7,523 nucleotides of DNA. Origin: Candidatus Competibacteraceae bacterium (GTDB taxonomy: Bacteria > Pseudomonadota > Gammaproteobacteria > Competibacterales > Competibacteraceae). The stretch is from contig JAGRHM010000232.1 in NCBI GenBank assembly GCA_020445005.1, positions 22,290 to 29,812 on the forward strand, written 5' to 3'. The notes under the pieces were generated by a model that ran no database searches, was not told the origin of the DNA, and was given only the letters and a program-made list of their open reading frames with translations. The stretch's first letter is position 1. Each line of letters begins with the position of its first letter. The position numbers and the translations under genes are program-made. This document shows, piece by piece, positions 1 through 6,477 of the stretch.

Positions 1-3000
1 ACCTCGGCGCGCGCATAACCGGCTTCCCGACAGTGTTCGATCAGCGCAAATGCTAATTCACGATTCGCAAACGCCGTAAGCGCTTCCAGAATTGCGCTCA
101 AGCGCACCTCGACCTGGCGCAAGCGTTGAGGATACGGACGTTGCTGGTCGTTTTCTAAACTGATGGCCTGTCTGAGATCGGCGAACGCTTCCGGCAGCGC
201 GCCAGAATGAAACCCTGGCCGTAGTAAGATATACAGCGTTTCCCCGTGTGGTCCAAAGCGCGCCGGTTGTACGCGATCCGGGTGATTTGCGCAGTACAGC
301 TTCCAGTTTTCCTTGAGTTCCCAGCCCAGAAATCCAAACAGGCCGGGCGACAAAAAGACCGTTAGGGTGACCAGCGGCAGACTGATGAATGCGGGCAAAA
401 CCGGATTGAGCAGCGCCAGTAATGCGATCGTCATCGCGGGAAAAAACGGCATCATCAGTTTGTCCGCCACCAGCACCACTGGGACATGTTTGATCGGATT
501 CACTTGTGGCTCAACCAGTACAGCCACATAGAAATGGATCAAATAGTTGCACACCCCCCAGATCGGCCCAACGATCGCCTTAGCGATGGTGACATCCCGC
601 CTTTCATCGTGGTGATGACTGACCCGTTCGTCGACCCGATGCAGACGCTGTTCCATGCCGTGCATCAATCCGTTAAACAGATCGATCACCCAATGCAACA
701 GACCGACTAGCAGGGTGTGATGGACCCGTCTCCAGAACCCGACGAGGTGGGTAATAGCGCCATCCATTATCCGGCGTCCAAATGAACTGTTGCGCAGAAT
801 GCCGCCGAGAATGAAACCCAGCGTCAGCAGAAAAGCCGGCAAGCCCTCGACATGCAAACCGAGGCCGTGGGCAATACCCATCAGCGGTAGCGCCAGAACC
901 AGACCGATCAGCAGCGGTTCCAGCAAGTAACGCGAACCTTTGCGAACCAACGGATAACGCAGCCAGCGGACCGCCCGTTTCCAGCGCAACCATTGCGTCA
1001 ATCGCCGGTACAGGAATTCTACGAAGAACCAGCGCCAGCCACGCGCTAAAGCAGCGACCATGCTCCGCCCCGGTTGCGTGTAGAGCATGATGATCAACAT
1101 CAGACCCACCCCCAGCACCGATCCAGGATTGACCAGTTGTATTGGGCCTTCGAGGGCTGGTATCGCGCTCAGCAAGTAACCCAGGGCTTCCAGACCGATG
1201 AAAGCGCTGCTGAATGGCAACAGCAAAAAGCGGGTGATCCAGCGGCCCGCCGCCGCGCCAAACAGCGGGGCGCTTAATTGTTGCAACCCTTTCAGGTAAA
1301 ACTCGCCGGGTTGATAAACTCCGGGCAATGTCATTCTGGCCTGGCGATCGAAGCGCGCCAGTTGATCTCCGAGGAGCAGTTCACGCCAGCCGGTATCCGG
1401 CAGACGCAATTCATTGCGCGCTACCGCGTCGCGCAGGTCGGTAAAGCGTAAATGCCAACGGCGCAGGATGATCTCGAACAGTTCTTCCTCAAGAATATTT
1501 CGCGCCATCCGCTGATGAAGATCATGAGGGATGAAACCCGCGCTATCGAATAATTCACGCAGGCGCGGCTGCAATTGCTGGCGGAGTCGTTGACTGATCT
1601 GATGGCCCAGAATCCGCAGAGGCGTACTGAAATAAGCGGCTTCGGCCCCGGACCACGATGATTGCTCAAGGCGAGTTCTCGCCGCATTCAGGGCGCGCAG
1701 GGCTTTCAGCGAACCCTGGAAGGGCAAGCCCAATTGCAGAGGTTGCCGGCGGCGACTCCACAGCCTGACCAGCGGTTGCAAGCGGTAATAAGCGGTACGC
1801 CCCTCCAGGACAATGTGCTCCAGGTCATGCAGCAGCAGGGAATACGGAGTGGATGACCGCGCGGTGGCCGGCTCGTCCAGCAAGCGCCCGATCAAATGCT
1901 CCAGGATTCGCGTGCATCGCGCATCCAGTTTCCAGGTTGCGGCGAGATTATGGGCGAGCGCTTCAATGATTTCCTCCTGACGCTCGCGCAAGGTTCGCAA
2001 CACGGCTTCTTCCTCATGTCCGCTCTGCACCGCCGGGAATGCGGTTTCTTTTTCTCTTGCCGGCAGAGAATGACCGACGATTTGCCGATATTGCTCAACC
2101 GCCCGGCACAAATCGTGAAGCGCCGCCCCATAGCGACCGGTCATCTCCGCTCGGAAAGCGGTTTGGACAAAATGGCGAAATCCTTGCAAGCGAATCGCCG
2201 CCGCCCATGTGGCCACTGCCTTTTGATCAAATGCGACGGACCAGCGATCGAACAGCAGGGCCAGCGGCAGAATGAATGGCGTTAGATATCCGGTCAGACT
2301 GCGCCAGAGCGCGGCCAGTCCACCGGATTTTCGCGTCAAGGTGGACGCTTGCCGCAGGGCTTCCTGGCAGCGCGACGCAAAGCGCGGGGCGATCTGATGG
2401 TTTTCCGCCGCCGTCGAGGGTGGACGGGACGGTAGCCTGCCAAAAGCGGAGAAAGGTTTTGTCAGCAGAGGCAGGACGGTATTGGCGCCTTCGGCTAGGT
2501 CGGGATCGTTGCGACCGAACGGCAGACGAAGCGGTAATTCCGGCTCGTAATCGGGAGCGTCGTTAAAACCGGAAGGCCGACTTCGGGTTAACAAATGCGG
2601 CCAACGACTGCCGTGCCGGGGCTGTGGTAGATCCAGGCCGCTGTCCTTCAGCCAGCGATCCAACGCTGTCCAGTCCTGGATGGCTGGAAAGAAATAGGCC
2701 CGCGCGCCGGGGATAAAATAACGCAGGTAAGTGACAAAGCCGACCCATTGGCGGCACAGCGTTTCATCATCCAGCCCCAGCGCGACCTGGCGATCCTGTT
2801 CGAGCAAGGCCCGCGCCTCGCGAAACCCGCATTCGCCGATTCGTTGTATTAATCCCTGTGCGCCAAACGCATCCTGATCCTGATTATCATGACGCGCGAC
2901 TTGCCAGGCACGCGCTACCTCGGCCTCGAACCGGCGTCCCCAGTAATCGCGCAGCCAATGTGCAGGAGTGCCTACGGCCAACTCTTGAGAGGATGGCGCA

Positions 3001-3260
3001 GGCAACAGAATCACCCAATCCGGTAGATTCAGTCCCTCGATCACCGACAACACATCGGGATTCTCGTCCTCCAGACCGATCAGCAACACCTTACGTGGTA
3101 TCAGGTAATGCCGAAGCAGCGGGATAGCCAGATTGGATGATCCCTCGCCCAGATGGCGGCGAACCAGGCGCTGCAACATGCGAGGATGGAAAAGAAACAC
3201 GCCTTCCGCCGGACGAAGTACGCGCCGACGAAAAGCGCGCGCGGTTAATCGGGATGACAT
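1..3260 (-). CDS. Very large uncharacterised membrane protein, C-terminus beyond the left edge
   Basis: I do not recognise this gene. On the minus strand the frame starting at ATG 3260-3258 stays open for 1086 codons without a stop and leaves the window at position 1. An in-frame TAG lies just upstream (3293-3291), so ATG 3260 is the first ATG; codon 28 (3179-3177) is an alternative. No Shine-Dalgarno sequence is visible. Residues 1 to about 670 look mostly soluble, rich in Arg, Leu, Gln and Trp, with one isolated hydrophobic stretch at about 325-337. Residues about 675-980 form a membrane module with hydrophobic segments near 675-703, 714-728, 782-803, 807-825, 895-916, 939-957 and 958-980. 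A charged His/Asp/Arg loop lies near 875-890, and a motif-like segment [15 protein letters not shown] spans 921-935. The last roughly 100 residues visible are soluble again. The gene is divergent from katA. Coding status is near certain from length alone; function is unknown. Confidence 0.9.
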   Translation of the reverse strand, partial: MSSRLTARAFRRRVLRPAEGVFLFHPRMLQRLVRRHLGEGSSNLAIPLLRHYLIPRKVLLIGLEDENPDVLSVIEGLNLPDWVILLPAPSSQELAVGTPAHWLRDYWGRRFEAEVARAWQVARHDNQDQDAFGAQGLIQRIGECGFREARALLEQDRQVALGLDDETLCRQWVGFVTYLRYFIPGARAYFFPAIQDWTALDRWLKDSGLDLPQPRHGSRWPHLLTRSRPSGFNDAPDYEPELPLRLPFGRNDPDLAEGANTVLPLLTKPFSAFGRLPSRPPSTAAENHQIAPRFASRCQEALRQASTLTRKSGGLAALWRSLTGYLTPFILPLALLFDRWSVAFDQKAVATWAAAIRLQGFRHFVQTAFRAEMTGRYGAALHDLCRAVEQYRQIVGHSLPAREKETAFPAVQSGHEEEAVLRTLRERQEEIIEALAHNLAATWKLDARCTRILEHLIGRLLDEPATARSSTPYSLLLHDLEHIVLEGRTAYYRLQPLVRLWSRRRQPLQLGLPFQGSLKALRALNAARTRLEQSSWSGAEAAYFSTPLRILGHQISQRLRQQLQPRLRELFDSAGFIPHDLHQRMARNILEEELFEIILRRWHLRFTDLRDAVARNELRLPDTGWRELLLGDQLARFDRQARMTLPGVYQPGEFYLKGLQQLSAPLFGAAAGRWITRFLLLPFSSAFIGLEALGYLLSAIPALEGPIQLVNPGSVLGVGLMLIIMLYTQPGRSMVAALARGWRWFFVEFLYRRLTQWLRWKRAVRWLRYPLVRKGSRYLLEPLLIGLVLALPLMGIAHGLGLHVEGLPAFLLTLGFILGGILRNSSFGRRIMDGAITHLVGFWRRVHHTLLVGLLHWVIDLFNGLMHGMEQRLHRVDERVSHHHDERRDVTIAKAIVGPIWGVCNYLIHFYVAVLVEPQVNPIKHVPVVLVADKLMMPFFPAMTIALLALLNPVLPAFISLPLVTLTVFLSPGLFGFLGWELKENWKLYCANHPDRVQPARFGPHGETLYILLRPGFHSGALPEAFADLRQAISLENDQQRPYPQRLRQVEVRLSAILEALTAFANRELAFALIEHCREAGYARAE

Positions 3261-3279
3261 GGCGATGGTCGATGCTTTA

Positions 3280-3316
3280 ATAGGTATAAGCTATCCATTC
3301 TTTTGTTATATTCAAT
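3280..3316 (+). promoter_or_regulatory. OxyR-type operator upstream of katA
   Basis: The known OxyR consensus is two copies of ATAG-n-t-nnn-a-n-CTAT separated by seven bases. The first half-site, 3280-3294, matches all ten defined positions (ATAGgTataAgCTAT). After exactly seven bases, 3302-3316 matches six of ten (TTTG and CAAT in place of ATAG and CTAT). The site ends 24 bases before a candidate -10 box, so it would abut the -35 region as in OxyR-activated promoters. OxyR is the peroxide-sensing LysR-type activator, and catalase genes are classical targets. The site also lies only 20 bases upstream of the divergent large gene, whose transcription it could affect. Binding is inferred from sequence. 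Confidence 0.75.
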
Positions 3317-3317
3317 T

Positions 3318-3346
3318 TTTTAAAAATCGGACTTTTTGCCATAGTG
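3318..3346 (+). promoter_or_regulatory. Candidate katA promoter
   Basis: A -10-like hexamer CATAGT (3341-3346, four of six to TATAAT) lies 17 bases after a poor, T-rich -35 (3318-3323). A weak -35 next to an activator site is what an OxyR-dependent promoter usually shows. Transcription would begin near 3353, leaving a leader of about 40 bases before the katA start. The region is markedly more AT-rich than the flanking genes. The exact hexamers are uncertain. Confidence 0.4.
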
Positions 3347-3377
3347 ATGGTACAGGTAATGTCGCCTGCATGATTCA

Positions 3378-3383
3378 CAGGAG
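3378..3383 (+). promoter_or_regulatory. Ribosome binding site deciding the katA start
   Basis: CAGGAG lies seven bases before ATG 3391. This selects the start of the 489-residue catalase over the in-frame ATG at 3370, and over the much longer upstream open frame, which overlaps the OxyR site and the divergent gene. Confidence 0.8.
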
Positions 3384-3390
3384 CTTGCTC

Positions 3391-4860
3391 ATGTCCGAGA
3401 CTAAAACTCTTCTGACCACTGCCGCTGGTGCGCCCGTTGCCGATAATCAGAACAGCCTGAGCGCCGGGCCGCGTGGTCCATTACTCATGCAAGATGTCTG
3501 GCTGATGGAAAAATTGGCGCACTTTGATCGTGAAGTGATTCCAGAGCGGCGCATGCACGCCAAGGGTTCCGGCGCTTTCGGCACATTCACCGTCACTGCT
3601 GATATTTCCCGGTACACCCGCGCCCGGTTTCTGTCCGAAGTCGGTAAAAAGACGGAAGTGTTTGCGCGCTTCTCGACTGTGGCCGGCGAGCGCGGCGCGG
3701 CGGACGCGGAACGGGATATTCGCGGCTTCGCGATCAAATTCTATACCGGGGAAGGCAATTGGGACATGGTGGGGAATAATACGCCCGTATTTTTCCTACG
3801 CGACCCGCTGAAATTTCCTGACCTTAATCATGCCGTCAAGCGCGACCCTTGCACCAATCTACGCAGCGCCAATAACAACTGGGATTTCTGGACGTTGCTG
3901 CCGGAAGCCTTGCATCAAATCACGATTACCATGAGTGATCGGGGCCTGCCGCGCAGTTATCGCCACATGAACGGTTACGGCAGCCATACCTACAGCTTCA
4001 TCAACGCCGCCAATGAGCGGTTCTGGGTCAAGTTTCATTTCAAGACGTTACAGGGTATCGAGTACCTTACCGATGAGGAAGCCGAGGAAGTCGTTGGCAA
4101 GGATCGCGAGAGCTTCCAGCGCGACCTGTTTGAGGCCATCAAAAACGGCGATTTTCCCAAGTGGCGCTTCTGTGTCCAAATTATGCCGGAGGCCGACGCT
4201 AACGCTTATTCCATTCATCCCTTTGATCTGACCAAGGTCTGGCCGCATCAGGATTATCCGTTGATCGAAGTGGGCATCCTGGAGTTGAACCGCAATCCGG
4301 AAAATTACTTCCGCGACGTGGAACAGGCGGCGTTTAATCCAACCAATATCGTGCCGGGTATCGGTTTTTCCCCCGACAAAATGTTGCAGGGTCGGCTGTT
4401 CTCCTATGGCGACGCCCAGCGTTACCGGCTAGGGGTAAACCACTACCAGGTTCCAGTCAATGCCCCCAAATGCCCATTCCATACTTTCCATCGCGATGGG
4501 TTCATGCGGGTTGATGACAACAAGGGCCGTGAAGTCGGCTACGAGCCAAACAGCTACGGAGCTTTGCAGGAACAGCCGGATTTTCGCGAGCCGCCGCTCA
4601 AGCTGACCGGCGACGCCGACCGCTGGAATTATCGGGAAGACGACGCCGACTACTTCTCACAAGCCGGCAATCTGTTCCGCATCATGCGGCCTGATGAGCA
4701 ACAACGGTTGTTCGAGAACACCGCGCGTTCCATCGGCGGCGCCGAGCGCCGGATTCAATGGCGCCACATTCGTCATTGCCATGCCGCCGATCCGGCTTAC
4801 GGTCAAGGCGTAGCGGATGCGTTGGGCGTTTCATTGCAAGAGGCGCTGACCAATGCGTAA
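3391..4860 (+). CDS. katA: Haem catalase, small-subunit (clade 3) type
   Basis: Converts two hydrogen peroxide to water and oxygen; a cytoplasmic haem-b enzyme, normally a homotetramer. The protein has 489 residues, the usual length for small-subunit catalases, and the fold core is complete. The distal catalytic histidine is His56 in [12 protein letters not shown], the distal asparagine is Asn129 in [11 protein letters not shown], and the proximal haem ligand is Tyr339 in the signature [14 protein letters not shown]. The spacing of these three residues equals that of Proteus mirabilis catalase (His54, Asn127, Tyr337). The block [17 protein letters not shown] is typical of the NADPH-binding clade. 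The C-terminus ends soon after [13 protein letters not shown], so there is no large-subunit flavodoxin-like extension. No signal peptide is seen. The start at 3391 is chosen for its Shine-Dalgarno sequence. The gene appears monocistronic, with an OxyR-type site upstream and a hairpin 25 bases after the TAA stop. No damage is seen. Confidence 0.97.
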   Translation: MSETKTLLTTAAGAPVADNQNSLSAGPRGPLLMQDVWLMEKLAHFDREVIPERRMHAKGSGAFGTFTVTADISRYTRARFLSEVGKKTEVFARFSTVAGERGAADAERDIRGFAIKFYTGEGNWDMVGNNTPVFFLRDPLKFPDLNHAVKRDPCTNLRSANNNWDFWTLLPEALHQITITMSDRGLPRSYRHMNGYGSHTYSFINAANERFWVKFHFKTLQGIEYLTDEEAEEVVGKDRESFQRDLFEAIKNGDFPKWRFCVQIMPEADANAYSIHPFDLTKVWPHQDYPLIEVGILELNRNPENYFRDVEQAAFNPTNIVPGIGFSPDKMLQGRLFSYGDAQRYRLGVNHYQVPVNAPKCPFHTFHRDGFMRVDDNKGREVGYEPNSYGALQEQPDFREPPLKLTGDADRWNYREDDADYFSQAGNLFRIMRPDEQQRLFENTARSIGGAERRIQWRHIRHCHAADPAYGQGVADALGVSLQEALTNA

Positions 4861-4884
4861 TACCAGACTTTAATATGCAGGGAC

Positions 4885-4924
4885 CTGCTTGCGGACGATA
4901 ACCCACAAAATCGTCTGCAAGCAG
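4885..4924 (+). terminator. Long hairpin after katA, probable transcription terminator
   Basis: The left arm 4885-4899 and the right arm 4910-4924 pair over 15 consecutive positions: 14 Watson-Crick pairs plus one G-U wobble (G4893 with T4916). The loop is ten bases. It begins 25 bases after the katA stop. There is no immediate U-run; a short T-rich stretch comes only around 4942-4951. It may therefore be a weak intrinsic terminator or an mRNA 3' end stabiliser rather than a canonical one. Confidence 0.6.
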
Positions 4925-4971
4925 ATTGCTACAGTTAATGGGTTGGTTTTTGTACAGGCCCTGACCTTTCA

Positions 4972-5011
4972 CTTCCCTCGCCCGCTTCCGGGAGAGCGGT
5001 TGGGGGAAGGG
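4972..5011. repeat. GC-rich palindromic intergenic repeat (REP-like)
   Basis: An imperfect palindrome: outer arms CTTCCC (4972-4977) and GGGAAG (5004-5009), and an inner stem CCCG (4981-4984) with CGGG (4989-4992) around a CTTC loop. Its wording (CCCGCTTCCGGGAGAG followed by GGTTGGGGGAAGGG) closely resembles the dispersed intergenic repeat of the CTCTCCCGCTTGCGGGAGAGGGTTGGGG kind seen in many proteobacterial genomes. Only one copy is in this window, so its repetitive nature rests on that resemblance. It could also form a hairpin in RNA. Confidence 0.55.
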
Positions 5012-5086
5012 TTTAGCACACATCAAAGTAAATCAAAAAAACCACTTACCCCCTATTTTTTAATAAAACAAAACGGTTGACCATCT

Positions 5087-5785
5087 GTGACAGACCTTTC
5101 TCAATTTTTAAGCATACTTGGCTTCGAAAATGCCGGACATAGCCGCTGGATACGCCGGTTCGACTATCCGGCAACAGGTGAATATGTCATTACCGTTGAC
5201 ACCGACCGTAAAGTCATTGATTACCCGCGCCCCATCATCCTGGGAGACCGCACGACGAGTAATCTCGATCACCCGGAAAACTTTGTCGTGCTGGAATGCG
5301 TCTGCCGTTTGCTGAACAAGGGCTATGACCCCGCCACACTCATTCTGGAAAAACGCTATCAGTTGGGGCGCGGAGCTTCGGGCGGTAAAAGCGATATCAC
5401 CGTCTTGCAGCGCGCTCCCGACCCTGCCGAGCAGGAAAACGCGCCGCCGCTGCTCATTATCGAGTGCAAGACCCCTGGCACCGAACACGATGCTGAAAAG
5501 CGCAAAACGATCGAAGAAGGCGGGCAACTCTTTGGTTACTTCCAACAGGATCGCAGCGCTACCCACTTGTGTATTTACTCTTCACAAATTTTTGAATTGA
5601 CTGGTGAAATCGAATATCGCAGCGACATCATCCAGGTCAAAGACACGGATGAAGCTCGTGAAAAGTTTGCCAAAAAGGAAAAGGCTGAAAATCATTCCGC
5701 CGCCCGCCAAGCCGTGCCGCTTTTTGAACACGCCCACAACCGTGAAACCCTCCACCACGCCTGGAAGACGACCTACTCCGGCTAG
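5087..5785 (+). CDS. N-terminal fragment: HsdR-like PD-(D/E)XK nuclease domain
   Basis: A 232-residue piece of the broken restriction-modification gene, starting at GTG 5087 with only a weak ribosome binding site. It shows the restriction nuclease core: Asp103 in GGKSDITV, Glu126 and Lys128 in LLIIECKTPG, a candidate helix glutamate at Glu70, and the QxxxY motif of type I R subunits at Gln147-Tyr151 (QLFGY). It ends at an amber codon in the middle of a sequence whose homologous frame continues (FHSRGIFEEEF after the stop). If translated alone it would be a nuclease domain without its methyltransferase or any helicase. Whether it folds or is toxic cannot be judged; it is most likely an inert remnant. 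Confidence 0.75.
   Translation: MTDLSQFLSILGFENAGHSRWIRRFDYPATGEYVITVDTDRKVIDYPRPIILGDRTTSNLDHPENFVVLECVCRLLNKGYDPATLILEKRYQLGRGASGGKSDITVLQRAPDPAEQENAPPLLIIECKTPGTEHDAEKRKTIEEGGQLFGYFQQDRSATHLCIYSSQIFELTGEIEYRSDIIQVKDTDEAREKFAKKEKAENHSAARQAVPLFEHAHNRETLHHAWKTTYSG
5783..5785 (+). other. In-frame amber codon 1 in the restriction-modification gene
   Basis: TAG between TTYSG and FHSRG. A single C-to-T change from CAG (Gln) would create it. The frame stays open and coding-like for 149 codons beyond. Confidence 0.8.
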
Positions 5786-5911
5786 TTTCACAGCCGGGGT
5801 ATTTTCGAGGAAGAGTTTACGCCCTACGCCATCGGCTACCTGCCGCTGCGCCGCAAGGACCTCAAGGAATTCAACGGCCAGAACGGTAGCACCAAGGTCT
5901 TTAATACCTTC

Positions 5912-6313
5912 ATGGAGATTCTGCGGCACAACAATGTGTCCGATAAGGAAAACGCTTTCAACCGCCTGTGCGCTATCATTCTCGCCAAACTGGTGGATGA
6001 AGATCGCGGCGAAACCGATATTCTCGATTTTCAATGGTTTCCTGACAAAGACGCTCCGGAAGAACTGATCGACCGTCTGCAACGCCTCTACAAGCGCGGC
6101 ATGAAGGACTCCCTCGGCGAAGAAATCACCTACTTCGAGGAAAGGGACATCGACAACGCTTTCATGGCCCACCGGCGCGACATGGCCCGTAACGAGGTCA
6201 AAAAGATCTTCCGCGCCCTCAAGTTCTACACTCTAATAATGACTTTGCTTTTAAGGAGGTGCATAACCGCAAGCTTTTCGAGCAAAACACGCAAGTGGTC
6301 CGCGAGGTCGTAG
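5912..6313 (+). CDS. Middle fragment: HsdM N-terminal helical region, out of frame after 6232
   Basis: This piece lies in the same frame as the nuclease fragment, after the first amber codon. Coding-like sequence actually resumes directly at 5786; ATG 5912 is merely the first ATG. It is rich in Asp, Glu, Lys and Arg with features of the HsdM N-terminal helical domain (for example DKENAFNRLCAIILAKLVDE and EVKKIFRALKFYT). After 6232 the CT duplication puts the reading into a wrong frame, so the last roughly 27 residues up to the stop at 6313 are not authentic. It is listed as a relic of the gene, not as an independent gene. Confidence 0.4.
   Translation: MEILRHNNVSDKENAFNRLCAIILAKLVDEDRGETDILDFQWFPDKDAPEELIDRLQRLYKRGMKDSLGEEITYFEERDIDNAFMAHRRDMARNEVKKIFRALKFYTLIMTLLLRRCITASFSSKTRKWSARS
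6231..6234 (+). other. CT duplication causing a frameshift
   Basis: Reading ...FRALKFYT in frame 2 is followed, after two extra bases (CT repeated as CTCT), by NNDFAFKEVHNRKLFEQN in frame 1. Removing one CT restores one continuous HsdM-like sequence. Confidence 0.8.
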
Positions 6314-6402
6314 AACTGTTCCAGGGCTATCGGCTGAAATACACCAGCAAGCAGGCTTTCCTGGGCAATCTGTTTGAACTGTTGTTGAACAGCGGCTTCA
6401 AG

Positions 6403-6405
6403 TAG
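6403..6405 (+). other. In-frame amber codon 2 in the methyltransferase domain
   Basis: TAG between NSGFK and SEGQFFTP, just before motif X. HsdM proteins commonly have Gln or a similar residue here, so CAG to TAG is again the simplest change. Confidence 0.8.
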
Positions 6406-6477
6406 TCCGAAGGTCAGTTTTTTACCCCCATTCCCATCGCCCGCTTCATCGTGCGCTGTTTGCCGCTGCGCGAGCGC

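Larger units (their letters stand above)
4861..5086. other. Intergenic spacer between katA and the restriction-modification gene
   Basis: This spacer holds the katA hairpin, the palindromic repeat, and an AT-rich tail (about 5028-5075) with runs of A and T that is the likely promoter region of the downstream gene. TAATAA at 5061-5066 is a possible -10 box, but no convincing -35 is visible. I see no coding region here. Confidence 0.5.

Noticed and set aside
1896..2285. Plus-strand open frame of 129 residues
   Set aside because: It lies wholly within the 1086-codon minus-strand gene, is low-complexity in codon shadow fashion, and lacks motifs or a ribosome binding site.
3133..3390. Long N-terminal extension of the catalase frame (575 residues in total)
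   Set aside because: It overlaps the divergent gene and the OxyR site, has no catalase-like sequence, and a good Shine-Dalgarno sequence precedes ATG 3391.
5582..6172. Minus-strand open frame of 196 residues
   Set aside because: It is the antisense shadow of the restriction-modification gene, whose plus-strand frame shows recognisable motifs.
5783..6405. Pyrrolysine or programmed UAG read-through
   Set aside because: A frameshift lies between the two ambers, no stimulatory element is evident, and the positions fit glutamine; gene decay is simpler.
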